From: Anodontia alba
Lineage: Eukaryota; Mollusca; Bivalvia; Lucinida; Lucinidae
Direction: 5' to 3'
DNA length: 64,000 nucleotides
NCBI GenBank assembly: GCA_964016985.1
Contig: OZ024825.1
Location: 754,501 to 818,500 of the forward strand
Shown piece by piece: positions 55,790 to 64,000 of this stretch. The first letter of the stretch is position 1. Every line of letters starts with the position of its first letter. The notes beneath the pieces are model-generated. The model was not told the DNA's origin. It worked only from the letters and a program-made list of their open reading frames with translations, and ran no database searches. Both the position numbers and the translations under genes were made by a program.

Positions 55790-56024
55790 TGTTTGTGTTG
55801 AGGTTTTACGGCCCAGTCAACCCAATGGGGTCATGTCGAGCGCGGTCAGTTTACCTAACCACACGTTTACTGGGCAGGCTTAGTCCTCTAAGCGGTTCAC
55901 CAGTATTGTGCACATTCTTTCGCCAGAAACTGACAACTGCCCTTCTTGAATCAGCGGAATGGAATGACCGTAGAAAATATTTCATGATCAATCTCCACGA
56001 AAGAATGTTGCCGACCTCGGCGTT
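55790..56024 (-). mobile_element. 5'-truncated copy of the same SINE
   Basis: The same body and tail, but the tRNA head is missing beyond CCGACCTCGGCG. It is flanked by TTATATAAGAT at 55779-55789 and 56025-56035. Truncation at the 5' end plus an 11-bp duplication is typical of LINE-driven insertion. Confidence 0.93.
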
Positions 56025-56453
56025 TTATATAAGATACATAGTGGATTACTCATACATGATAAATATACAGAGTTTGTATAATAAAACTGCTTTACAAGAT
56101 ACTATGATAGGCAAAATAATTATAAAATTTACTCCGTTATATACGAGGAGGGATAAGAGCAAAATATTTTCCGTAAATTTGGAGCCAGGTGGATTCAGGA
56201 CCAAAAGAATGACAAATATATATATATACTGAAATTTTAATTAAGATAGCTTAAATCATATAGCAGATAGACAGCTTACATTCCATTTAAGTTATTATGC
56301 TGCAAGTCTCTAAAAAAAGCACAGACAGCAATTTACGGATGTCTGATTCCACAGTCTCAGTGATCCACATATTTCATACAGACATTCAGAATGCATTCAA
56401 AATTCAAATGAAAATGCCAAGTCTTGTTTTCTCTGAAAAATGATAAAACAATT

Positions 56454-56682
56454 ACACCACAACCTCTTTATAACACTTTTGTTGGGGTCCATAGCATAAA
56501 CCGTGTTTGTTAAACAATCATGTTATATCCAAACAAAAATGTATACCCGGTAGATTATATTGAAAAACGACCATTTATGGTCATTTTTCAATATAATCTA
56601 TACATTTTTGGGATCCATCTTTGAAATGTGTTATATCCAAAACTGTGTTATAATGAACCATGTTATAAAGAAGATGTGTATA
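56454..56682. mobile_element. Family L palindromic MITE
   Basis: CACCACAACCTCTTTATAAC at the left, ACCATGTTATAAAGAAGATG at the right. The hairpin ATATTGAAAAACGACCATTT is mirrored by AAATGGTCATTTTTCAATAT-like sequence. Confidence 0.82.
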
Positions 56683-56699
56683 ATGTTATATCTGCTATA

Positions 56700-57075
56700 A
56701 TTTTGCTCAGCCCTTTTAGAGTTAAAGAGTTCTGAACATATCCAAAAACATGTTTTAGATTTTATTTCCTTGAATTGATATTTCAAATGAAGTGATCATG
56801 CAGTGAAAATTTACCCCGCAGCTTTAGTGGAATGTATTTATTTGAGTAATTTGCAACAAATTGTTTGTGCCTTTTCAATGTTACGCCGCATTCAGATTGA
56901 TAGCTTTCTCAGCTGACAAAACAATCAGTGTTTTTAACGCCACCATTGCCAACGAGAAACATCAGTGTTTACTTAAGAAGCTTAAATACTGATTTCACTA
57001 GCGCGAATCAAAATAACATTTCACCTCGATTCAAATGACTTGAGCTAATTGAAAACCTGCAGCACCCATTACATC
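56700..57075. other. ZNG1 upstream intron, no recognised feature
   Basis: No exon-like or repeat signal could be assigned. Confidence 0.4.
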
Positions 57076-57079
57076 CAAC

Positions 57080-57297
57080 AGCCTCAACACTTACGATGCT
57101 ATGGGCAAATTCAGCAGATGGCAAACTGATGATATTTTTCTTAATTTTCCTAGAAAATAGGATCTGGCACTTCATGCAAATTGTCTCCAAAGGAGACAAT
57201 TTGCATGAAGTGTCATATCTTATTTTCTAGGAAACATAAGAAAAATATTTCAAAATTTTATCTACTGAAATTTTTACCCAGCATGCAAAGTGTTAAA
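57080..57297. mobile_element. Family K palindromic MITE
   Basis: The centre ACTTCATGCAAATTGTCTCC is mirrored by GGAGACAATTTGCATGAAGT. Flanks: ATTCAGCAGATGGCAAACTG and TACCCAGCATGCAAAGTGTT. Confidence 0.85.
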
Positions 57298-57299
57298 AG

Positions 57300-57714
57300 A
57301 AAAAGACTATGTCTTCATTAAGATTTTTAGCGGTTACATAAACATAAAACAAGTTCTGTTTCATGAACAAATATCTGGCAAGACAAAATAAAACAGTTAA
57401 CTGATATAGGAATTCATTGTTTGTTTTTTTCAGTTTTAGCAAAAAAATAATTCTATTATCATTGGTATTCAATATTCTTTGAAGACGCCCCTGTTCAAAT
57501 ACCCCAGATTCTGGGTGAAATAACAGAAGATAATCCTTAGTCATGCATCAACTTATAATGCAATTGATACAAATGACTGACATTTTTCTTATTTATGTCT
57601 GATATAAGGCTTAACAGTTCATGTGAATCATCTCCACATCCTGCAAATGCAAGCAATGATGGCCAAGAGCACACTTGCAGTCTTTATTCCTAGCTCCAGA
57701 TAAGGCACTTATAA
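57300..57714. other. ZNG1 upstream intron, no recognised feature
   Basis: A minus-strand frame (57293-57544) lacks a donor site and family similarity. Confidence 0.35.
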
Positions 57715-57821
57715 CCTAGCTAGCATTCTTTATAAATCTATAGCGGGCCGTTATCCGCCCATCAGCTACCCTGACGGGCCTATAGCGGCCCTCTAAAGCT
57801 TTATGTAGAACACTTACTGGG
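57715..57821. mobile_element. Family I GC-core palindromic MITE
   Basis: CCTAGCTAGCATTCTTTATA to TAGAACACTTACTGGG. It has the same length as the other two copies; the right arm has several mismatches. Confidence 0.82.
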
Positions 57822-57842
57822 TTTGTTTTTTCAACCAAAAAG

Positions 57843-57962
57843 TATGTTATATGTCTTGTTTCTCCATAAAAACATATGTTGTGGGTATTCATTAGAAGTG
57901 CCTCACTGAGGCACTTCTGATGAATACCACAAAATATGGTTTCATGGAGAAATAAGGAAAAA
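57843..57962. mobile_element. Solo core-1 hairpin (family B)
   Basis: TTTCTCCATAAAAACATATG to CATGGAGAAATAAGG. The core is GGTATTCATTAGAAGTGCCT against AGGCACTTCTGATGAATACC. Confidence 0.82.
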
Positions 57963-58051
57963 AATATATACCTGACACACCTCTTATCTAGAGCTATACT
58001 TCAATGGCTGCCTACACATTCAATGAATACTGCAGAATATATTGACAAACC

Positions 58052-58300
58052 ATCACGAAAACACATCTAAATAATGTTTACCCCCTTAAACCCCACTTTT
58101 ATACAGTAAAACTTGGGTTTACAGGGGTATACATTATTTTTCTTAATTCTGCTTAAAAACATAGATTGTTAGAACTGCCTCACCCAGGTGGTTCTAATGA
58201 GTACCCGCAATCTATTTGAGCAGAAATATGAAAATTATCACAATTTTTATCTGAAAACTTTCAGTTTTCAATGGTGAAATTTTCAATATATTTGAATGAC
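58052..58300. mobile_element. Family A MITE (core 1), right end lost
   Basis: Starts CATCACGAAAACACATC. The left core arm is deleted between TAGATTG and TTAGAAC. Right arm: GGTTCTAATGAGTACCCGCA. It stops at AATATATTTGAATGAC. Confidence 0.75.
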
Positions 58301-58309
58301 GACCCTGAT

Positions 58310-58720
58310 CAGGCTGTGGGAAGTTACTGCAGTCCCTCATTATTCTACCTTGACCTATATTTCAAGGTTCACTGATTTTGATCACTCTATATATCTTGTT
58401 GGAAAGGGCAAAAATAAAGAACAGTTTTATTTCTCTGACATGCCTAAGATTTGTGAATAACATATTCTCTTATTAAATTTATGAAATTTTCACATTGTTC
58501 ATAGGGCAAAAAGTTCATACATAATATTTCTTACAGTTCAAATTTACTTTGAATAGGGAGAACAGGTGTCTTTTGCTATTCAAGGATGCAAAGTTGTACC
58601 TTTTCCCATGCATTAGCCACCCACCTTTAGCACTCTCTGAACAAAATCAACAAATGAGAAATTGATAGTATTTTTCCCAGAATAATGAAGACCCTACCAG
58701 TATGTACACCCCTGTATGAT
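58310..58720. other. ZNG1 upstream intron, no firm feature
   Basis: TTGACCTATATTTCAAGGTT, then TTGATCACTCTATATATC look like interspersed repeat text, but no partner copy is in the window. Confidence 0.3.
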
Positions 58721-58727
58721 CAGGGTC

Positions 58728-58975
58728 TACTGTCCACTATATATCATATTTACTCTAAATATTTGTACACCTTAACTCCTTATCATAATTGTACGAAAAT
58801 TTGAACAATTATATTTGACTACCTATATTGAGGTATCTAAAAACTGCTGGATAAGTGGCAAACAGTGTAGACTCTGATCTGATTCAAAAGAATGAAGTAT
58901 CTGATCTAGGACCACTGTTTGTACAGGCCTGTCTCTCCCAGTACTTATGGTTATTGTGATATGCATTCTGGACTA
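58728..58975. mobile_element. Family F MITE (core 2), eroded
   Basis: ATTTACTCTAAATATTTGTA at the left, GCAAACAGTGTAGACTCTGA in the core, CCCAGTACTTATGGTTATTG at the right. Confidence 0.7.
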
Positions 58976-59009
58976 TCCAATTTTGCGCAGGCAGATGTTG
59001 AATATAATA

Positions 59010-59205
59010 TACCGAAATAACCCTAAGTATTGGGACTGACAGGCCTTTGCAAAAAGTGTAGACCCAGATCATATGCTGCAGAAAGCAGCATCTGATCAGA
59101 GTCTACACTGTTTGCCATACATGCAGCAATATGTTGGACACATCAAGAGGTGGTAGAATGTACTATTTCAAATTTTAGGACAAGTATGGTAAATATAAGC
59201 AAAAT
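59010..59205. mobile_element. Family F MITE (core 2), reverse orientation
   Basis: AATAACCCTAAGTATTGGGA at the left. Core GTGTAGACCCAGATCATATG against CATCTGATCAGAGTCTACAC; end TTTTAGGACAAGTATGGTAA. Confidence 0.78.
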
Positions 59206-59242
59206 ACAGTACAGATAAGACAGGGTATCAACATACTATTTT

Positions 59243-59352
59243 TCTAATTTCTCCATGAAAACATATGTTGTGGGTACTCATTAGAAGAGCCTTGGTAAGG
59301 CGCTTCTAATGAGTACCCACAACATATGTTTTCATGCAGAAATAAGGAAAGT
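59243..59352. mobile_element. Solo core-1 hairpin (family B)
   Basis: TAATTTCTCCATGAAAACAT mirrored by ATGTTTTCATGCAGAAATAA. Inner arms GTGGGTACTCATTAGAAG and CTTCTAATGAGTACCCAC; only the tip is mismatched. Confidence 0.88.
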
Positions 59353-59483
59353 ATCAGTACTGTTAGGATGAAAAATATGCCTTATCTGGAGCTATGCAGT
59401 ATATGGTGAGGCTTATAGTCATTCTGTTGCTGAGGCAGATTTGATGATACATAGCCATGGATAAGAGGTAAATATTTAACTTA

Positions 59484-59590
59484 TTTCCCCACCAAAAAAC
59501 ATGTTATAGGTACTCACTGAAATTGACTTGGTGAGGTGATTCCAAAGAGTACCCGCAATATAGCCTTTGTGGAGAAATAAGAAAAAATAT
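59484..59590. mobile_element. Solo core-1 hairpin (family B), decayed
   Basis: TATTTCCCCACCAAAAAACA and TTTGTGGAGAAATAAG outside; GGTACTCACTGAAATTGACT and GGTGATTCCAAAGAGTACCC inside. Confidence 0.7.
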
Positions 59591-59611
59591 CCATGCTTCT
59601 GAACCTAAGTT

Positions 59612-59705
59612 ACTGTATTGGGAAAGACAGGCCCGAGCAAAGAGCATGTGAAGAAAATTTGGCATCAGATCAGGTTCTACACTGTTTGCTACTCATCCAG
59701 TGACT
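59612..59705. mobile_element. Family F fragment (core 2), reverse
   Basis: GGAAAGACAGGCCCGAGCAA, then GCATCAGATCAGGTTCTACA. Confidence 0.5.
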
Positions 59706-59875
59706 TTTAGACATATAAGCAGGCAGCTAAATCGCCTTCTTCGAATTTTAGCTCTGCCCACTGATGTGGATGTTGCCCCAGTACCAGCATGTTAAACAAA
59801 AAAGTCTGATGGTGATGATGATGCAAACTATATTGCTGTTGCATGATGCATCTCAGTAAACTGGAGACTCTAATT

Positions 59876-60112
59876 TGAGCCAGCGCATGACAAAACGTAC
59901 AAAAGAGCATGTTCACCCAGCGAACTCCGATCAGCCTGGGCATCCGCCCAGTCTGATCAGAGTCTTTGCTGTCCACATGAAGAAAGCTTGGTCCTTAGCT
60001 ACCCATTCAGTGCTCAGCAAAAAATCTGATCAGCAAGGGCGGATGCCTAAGCTAATCTGAGTTTTCACTGGGCGCACATGCCATTTTGTAGGTTTTGTCA
60101 TGCGCTGGCTGG
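59876..60112. mobile_element. Family E' MITE
   Basis: TIR: AGCCAGCGCATGACAAAACG and GTTTTGTCATGCGCTGGCT, perfect over 18 bp. Hairpin GATCAGCCTGGGCATCCGCC. Same layout as 52649-52881. Confidence 0.92.
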
Positions 60113-60202
60113 TTTGTGTTTCTTGTGTTTATTTTTTCATGGTCTTTGTTTCCACAGGCCTTTATATAAATTTTCTAAGTGTAGGTCAAGTACGGTTAAG
60201 TG

Positions 60203-60407
60203 TTAACCCTAGTCCTGCTGAACCTGGATATATCCTGCCTTTACAAACAGTGTAGATTCAGATCAGTTGGAAGCCAACTGATCTGGATCTGCACTGTTTG
60301 TCATAAAGTATTTTAATTTGTATGAACAACTAGGATCATGTAATCTGATTGGTTGAGAATTAGAAGTGGGCGCAGCATCTTAGTTTATTCAGCATCAGAA
60401 GGTTAAG
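60203..60407. mobile_element. Family G MITE (core 2), reverse orientation
   Basis: Starts TTAACCCTAGTCCTGCTGAA and ends TTCAGCATCAGAAGGTTAA. The phrase AATCTGATTGGTTGAGAATT is the reverse of the other G copies. Confidence 0.9.
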
Positions 60408-60705
60408 AGTAAATATAATATACTTTTTTTATTAAAAAAAAAAAATAAAGCAAATAATTGGTGCTTAATGTAGTAAAATATGAAGCAGTTGCTTTTTGCA
60501 TAATGGTATAAGCTATACGGTTGATTCTCCCTTGGTAGTCATCATGTACATTGATTAACAAGTAGCATTTGTCGTGTGTGCATCAAAACAACTTCCCATG
60601 GAAATGTCAGCATTATTAAGAAATTCTGAACTGAAGTTTTTACATCTTTTTTTTTTCAAGATTACATGGGAATATTACAGCATTTCCTAAAACAAATCAA
60701 TTTAC

Positions 60706-60770
60706 CTTACAGTACTTAATTTATTTTGATATGGGAATTTGTTAAATGTACTACAATATTTCAGAAATTC
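60706..60770 (-). CDS. Weak candidate for an additional upstream ZNG1 exon
   Basis: On the minus strand a 65-nt open stretch lies between a good acceptor (TTATTTTTTATACAG) and a donor (TAAG|GTAAAT). Its phase-2 end would join the exon at 52893 correctly, giving an Arg codon. It would encode EFLKYCSTFNKFPYQNKLST plus VR. The family usually has an SIN...T..S-type segment here; similarity is faint (FN at the IN position, same spacing to LDL). Phase agreement happens by chance one time in three, so this stays a guess. Confidence 0.25.
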
Positions 60771-60837
60771 CTGTATAAAAAATAACAAGTCACCATGACC
60801 ATGGCTTCTGATGATTCTGGATATTTTATGTATTTTT

Positions 60838-60885
60838 GCAGCACAACATATGTTGTGGGTACTCATAAGAATTGGCAGCTGATGA
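60838..60885. repeat. Half of a core-1 hairpin
   Basis: ACATATGTTGTGGGTACTCA is followed by AAGAATTGGC; the second arm is absent. Confidence 0.5.
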
Positions 60886-60899
60886 CAAGGCATACAGTA

Positions 60900-61430
60900 C
60901 ACGCTTTTGCCTCCTTTTTCATTTTTCCGCTAGTATGACAAGCATTTTTGCAGTGCTCCAACCCATTGTCTGAAGTCAGAAATTTGAATAAGCAGGGCAC
61001 TGTTCAGACTTTATGGATGATATTAAGATCGAGTGTATTAAAGTACAGGAAGAGCTATTGCATTAACATATATAAAAGCGTCACCATAGGGATTGGCATC
61101 CCCAAATATTAAGATTTATGTATGTTTTTTAAGAAGTCGTATTATCCAATTCTTTGTTGGCGTGTTGGCAGATATTGTTGCAAAGCTGTACACAGAATCA
61201 ACATCACCCTATCCTTGATCTAGATCAAGGTCATAGACTTAAAATTTAATTTTAATATGTTAAAGTTTTACACTTTTACATAAATTTAAATTTTTAAATA
61301 TCTTCTGAATATGTAAATGGATTCAACTAATTCTTAAATTCATGTACCCAGGTCTTCCTTGTTTTTCCATAGTAGAAAATAAACCAAACAAACAAACCTA
61401 AATTACATAGCTATATATAAGCATGATGTC
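60900..61430. other. No recognised feature
   Basis: AT-rich unique DNA with one short palindrome, CCTTGATCTAGATCAAGG, at about 61213. Confidence 0.35.
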
Positions 61431-61439
61431 AGATAAATA

Positions 61440-61553
61440 TTTTCTTATTTCTGCACCAAAACTTATGTTGTGGGTACTCATTACAAGTGCCTCGCTGAGG
61501 CACTTCTAATGAGTACCCACAACATATGTGTTTGTGCAAGAAATAGGAAAAAA
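61440..61553. mobile_element. Solo core-1 hairpin (family B)
   Basis: TTCTTATTTCTGCACCAAAA mirrored by TTTGTGCAAGAAATAGGAAA. Core GTACTCATTACAAGTGCCTC against GAGGCACTTCTAATGAGTAC. Confidence 0.88.
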
Positions 61554-61624
61554 TATTAATATTATTGTTTGATAAAAATGTCCTATCTAGAGATAAGGCT
61601 ATAAAATATACATTATATAAAGTA

Positions 61625-61770
61625 ATGAATTTATTTCACATAAACAATTTATCATGTCCAAAGTTTCGGCTGCTAGGCCTTTTTCAAGGAATTTCATCTT
61701 TTACTTGAAGAAGGCCTACTGGCCTGCGTATTTGAAATGATAAGTTGTGTCTATGTAAAATAAATTTATC
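61625..61770. mobile_element. Small palindromic element of unknown family
   Basis: GAATTTATTTCACATAAACA and TCTATGTAAAATAAATTTAT are the outer arms. TAGGCCTTTTTCAAGGAA faces TTGAAGAAGGCCTACTGGCC. Confidence 0.6.
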
Positions 61771-61774
61771 AACT

Positions 61775-62190
61775 GAATATTATTAAAGTTACTGTTTGTT
61801 CATTTGGATTTGCAGCAGACTAAAGGCTTATTTTCATAAGTAACAGTTATATCCCTTTCCTGTTATATTTCTTTTTATACCAGCTGTACCGTGATCTAAC
61901 TTTTCCTGTATCAGATTACTGAATTTATACATCCTAAAATATACGGACTGTAAAACAGTTTAACTTCATTGCCAATTTCTGTAAGGCAGTAGCAATTACC
62001 TCTACTCCTGTGATCTTCTAGTGTAAAGTTATCATCAAGTAAGCTGTTAAACTATGCTAATTTTCTCCTCCATTACCACCCATCAAACACTGGTATTGCT
62101 CAGCTTTGGGTCAGAACATTTGAAAACATTTTCTCTATCCATGCCAGCAATTCCTTCATACTTACCTGCCTGAATGAATGTCTACAGCAA
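61775..62190. other. No firm feature
   Basis: Two short minus-strand stretches here are flanked by AG and GT (about 61990-62050 and 62165-62190), but neither matches a known part of ZNG1. Confidence 0.3.
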
Positions 62191-62196
62191 CTGTGG

Positions 62197-62410
62197 TTAA
62201 CTCTTTCACTGCCACAGTCGATAATAACAGGCTTTTGCAAACAGCATAGATCCAGATGAGACGGCTCAATGAGCCGTCTCATCTGGATCTACACTGTTTG
62301 CCATTCAGTCTTTCAATTTTACATATAAACGTCTTTCCAAACGATAGTTTGTTAAAATAAAAAAAGCAGACGACAAATGTCGTCTGAAATTGGGCACCGA
62401 AAGAGTTAAA
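62197..62410. mobile_element. Family H MITE with two different hairpins
   Basis: Starts TTAACTCTTTCACTGCC and ends GGCACCGAAAGAGTTAA. The first hairpin is core 2 (CATAGATCCAGATGAGACGG against CCGTCTCATCTGGATCTACA). The second, GCAGACGACAAATGTCGTCTG-like, matches the outer arms of family K. Confidence 0.88.
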
Positions 62411-62411
62411 G

Positions 62412-62635
62412 GAGAAAAAATACACTTTCAGGGGTGGTAACTGCCAAATGTATTTGCCTCCCTTCTGAAAAGAGGTCTACTTTAAAAAGAATTGGAGCAA
62501 ATTCTTTCCTTCTAGACCCCTTTTCTGAAGAGGTTTGGTGTGCAGGAATGCTAAAAGGAAGTTACAAAAATTGTCTCACCTTTTAAAAAATGGCAGAAAA
62601 CCAACCAAGTATGTCAAGTCCCCTTAATTTAAAAA
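62412..62635. mobile_element. Family M MITE
   Basis: Starts ATACACTTTCAGGGGTGGTA. Hairpin GAAAAGAGGTCTACTTTAAA against CTTTCCTTCTAGACCCC. Right side GGTTTGGTGTGCAGGAATGC. Confidence 0.8.
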
Positions 62636-62715
62636 AATGATGCTGAACAGTTCAAATTTATTAAGTATTTGTAACTCCATGCTCAGTTTGAGTACTCAAT
62701 CAGAGGGGTACTCTG

Positions 62716-63255
62716 TTTGAGTTGTCAGAGAAATTGGACTGGCTTCCCTGCTTACTCTTGTCAGGGATATTGGACTGGGTTCCCTGTTTGCTCTTGTCAG
62801 AGATATTGGACTGATTTCCCTGTTTGTTCTTGTCAGAGGTATTGGACTGATTTCCCTGTTTGCTTGTCAGAGGTATTGGATTGGCTTCCGTGTGCTCTGA
62901 CTGATTTCCCTGTTTGTTCTTGTCAGCGGTATTGGACTGGCTTTCCTGTTTGCTCTTGTCAGAGATATTGGACTGACTTCTTTGTTTAATCTTGTCAGAG
63001 GTATTGGACTGATTTTCCTGTTTGCTCTTGTCAGAGATATTGGATTAACTTCACTGTGCTCTGACTGATATCCGTGTTTGCTCTTGTAAGAGGTATTGGA
63101 CTGATTTCCCTGTTTGCTCTTGTCAGAGGTATTGGACTGGTTTCCCTGTTTGCTTTTGTCAGAGATATTGGAATGGTTCCCCTGTTTACTCTTGTCAGAG
63201 ATATTGGACTGGCTTCCCTGTTTGCTCTTGTCAGAGATATTATACTGGCTTGCTT
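62716..63255. repeat. 36-bp minisatellite, about 15 units
   Basis: Units such as GGACTGATTTCCCTGTTTGC plus TCTTGTCAGAGATATT follow head to tail, with a few shortened units. Because 36 is divisible by three, two frames stay open over several units and mimic Cys/Trp-rich or Leu/Val-rich proteins (62717-62989, 63074-63259). No gene evidence supports them. More diverged units trail to about 63480. Confidence 0.93.
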
Positions 63256-63508
63256 TTAGAATCTATTTCTTTCCACACTTCTTCTTATGAGAAGTATGGC
63301 AGTGGATACTTTACTTGTTGTTGTCAAAGGAATGAGATAGGGTTCCCTGCTTTAAGATGTATGGGACTAGCTATTGTGCTTACTCATTTAAAAGTTATGA
63401 GAGTGGCTACACTTGTTCTTTCAAATATGGGGAAGCTCTTGTCAGAGGTGAAGTATTGGCTTCTCTGCTTGCTAATGTCAGCTACTTTGTTAATGTGTTT
63501 ATATACAG

Positions 63509-63708
63509 TTAACCCTTATCCTGCTAACACGACTGCCCCTAATTTCGCTATCAGTGTAGATCCAGATCAGGTGGCTTCTGAAGAAACCATCTGATCAGGA
63601 TCTACACTGTTTGTCATGCAGTTTGTGCATTATATCAAGTTATCTGATTAGTAGATAGTCAGAAATGGGTGTTGCTAAATCAATTTATTCAACAGGATAA
63701 GGGTTAAT
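63509..63708. mobile_element. Family G MITE (core 2)
   Basis: Starts GTTAACCCTTATCCTGCTAA and ends TTCAACAGGATAAGGGTTAA. Core GTGTAGATCCAGATCAGGTG against CATCTGATCAGGATCTACAC. Confidence 0.9.
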
Positions 63709-63729
63709 ACAATAACACTGAAATGAAAA

Positions 63730-63900
63730 TATTTGCTTCCCTCTTCGGGAGTAAACTCTTTCCTTTAAGAGTAGCCCCCTGTTTTGAAAGGTTTCAAATC
63801 TAGTGCATCAACATAATGTCCACAAATCTGTCTCCCTTGCCAAAATAGCAACACAATCTTTCAGCTGTATCCATTCACCTAAAACTGAATGGACAGACAC
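63730..63900. mobile_element. Family M fragment
   Basis: TTTGCTTCCCTCTTCGGGAG and AACTCTTTCCTTTAAGAGTA are partial arms; CAACATAATGTCCACAAA follows. Confidence 0.5.
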
Positions 63901-64000
63901 TGGCATGGTATAATACCATGTCACTATTAGAAGGTGGGGTATAAAAAGTATGAACCAAAGGTCCATGTAATTAAAAATTTCTACTTGCAAAAAAGATCAC

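Noticed and set aside
773..61553. Bacterial-type terminators or CRISPR repeats suggested by the many hairpins
   Set aside because: The hairpins are dispersed, lie inside TIR-bearing elements, and have no regular spacing or spacers; the DNA is clearly eukaryotic.
61990..62050. Minus-strand exon between CAG and GTAATT encoding LLDDNFTLEDHRSR-like residues
   Set aside because: The splice sites are plausible but the peptide matches no part of ZNG1 that I know, and short AG-GT intervals are common by chance.
62717..63259. Cys/Trp-rich and Leu/Val-rich open frames
   Set aside because: They arise from a 36-bp tandem repeat whose length is a multiple of three; no start context, splice site or domain supports them.

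Overview
The window looks like nuclear DNA from an invertebrate animal, most likely a bivalve mollusc. It has AT-rich introns and intergenic DNA, spliced genes with short exons, no operons, many microsatellites, and a very high density of short palindromic non-autonomous transposons, tRNA-derived SINEs and satellite-like repeats ending in GACGGAC-type runs. The bivalve assignment is inferred from repeat style and gene content. No species can be named from the sequence alone.

Two protein-coding genes are supported. (1) An ankyrin-repeat protein lies on the + strand, with a short first coding exon at 1045-1098 and a large last exon at 4440-5552. The exons are joined in phase by a canonical GT-AG intron that holds several MITEs. 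(2) The C-terminal part of a ZNG1/CBWD (COBW-domain) GTPase metallochaperone lies on the - strand. Five short exons at 52893-52949, 51701-51761, 46598-46732, 42371-42497 and 41356-41420 join in perfect phase into 147 codons plus a stop. Its GTPase-domain exons were not recognised and probably lie beyond 64000; one weak extra exon candidate is at 60706-60770. The two genes converge across about 36 kb of non-coding DNA.

The rest is repeats. 0-11 kb: ankyrin gene, MITEs, a 155-bp tandem array. 11-14 kb: a 75-bp satellite of about 23 units with a higher-order duplication. 14-20 kb: scattered MITEs. 20.0-21.6 kb: a repeat-poor block that may be regulatory. 22-33 kb: dense MITEs and microsatellites. 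34 kb: a 5'-truncated non-LTR retrotransposon. 35-41 kb: MITEs, nested insertions and a 0.63-kb tandem duplication. 41-64 kb: the ZNG1 gene with introns full of MITEs, SINEs, satellite-like repeats and a 36-bp minisatellite.

The most unusual feature is modularity among the palindromic elements. One hairpin core (arm around TTAGAAnCGCCTC) sits at the centre of at least three element families whose terminal inverted repeats are unrelated, and it also occurs alone. A second core (CAAACAGTGTAGAYCC) is likewise shared by three other families. Both arms of a core differ between copies in a matched way, so the hairpin is preserved while the sequence changes. Family letters used below: A (ends CATYACGAAAACATGCC), B (solo core-1 hairpins), C and D (pogo-like ends TACAGTCAAACC / TACAGTGAACCC), E/E' (GATCAGACTGCGC hairpins), F, G, H (core 2), I, K, L, M, R, S (other palindromic families), P (dispersed repeat).
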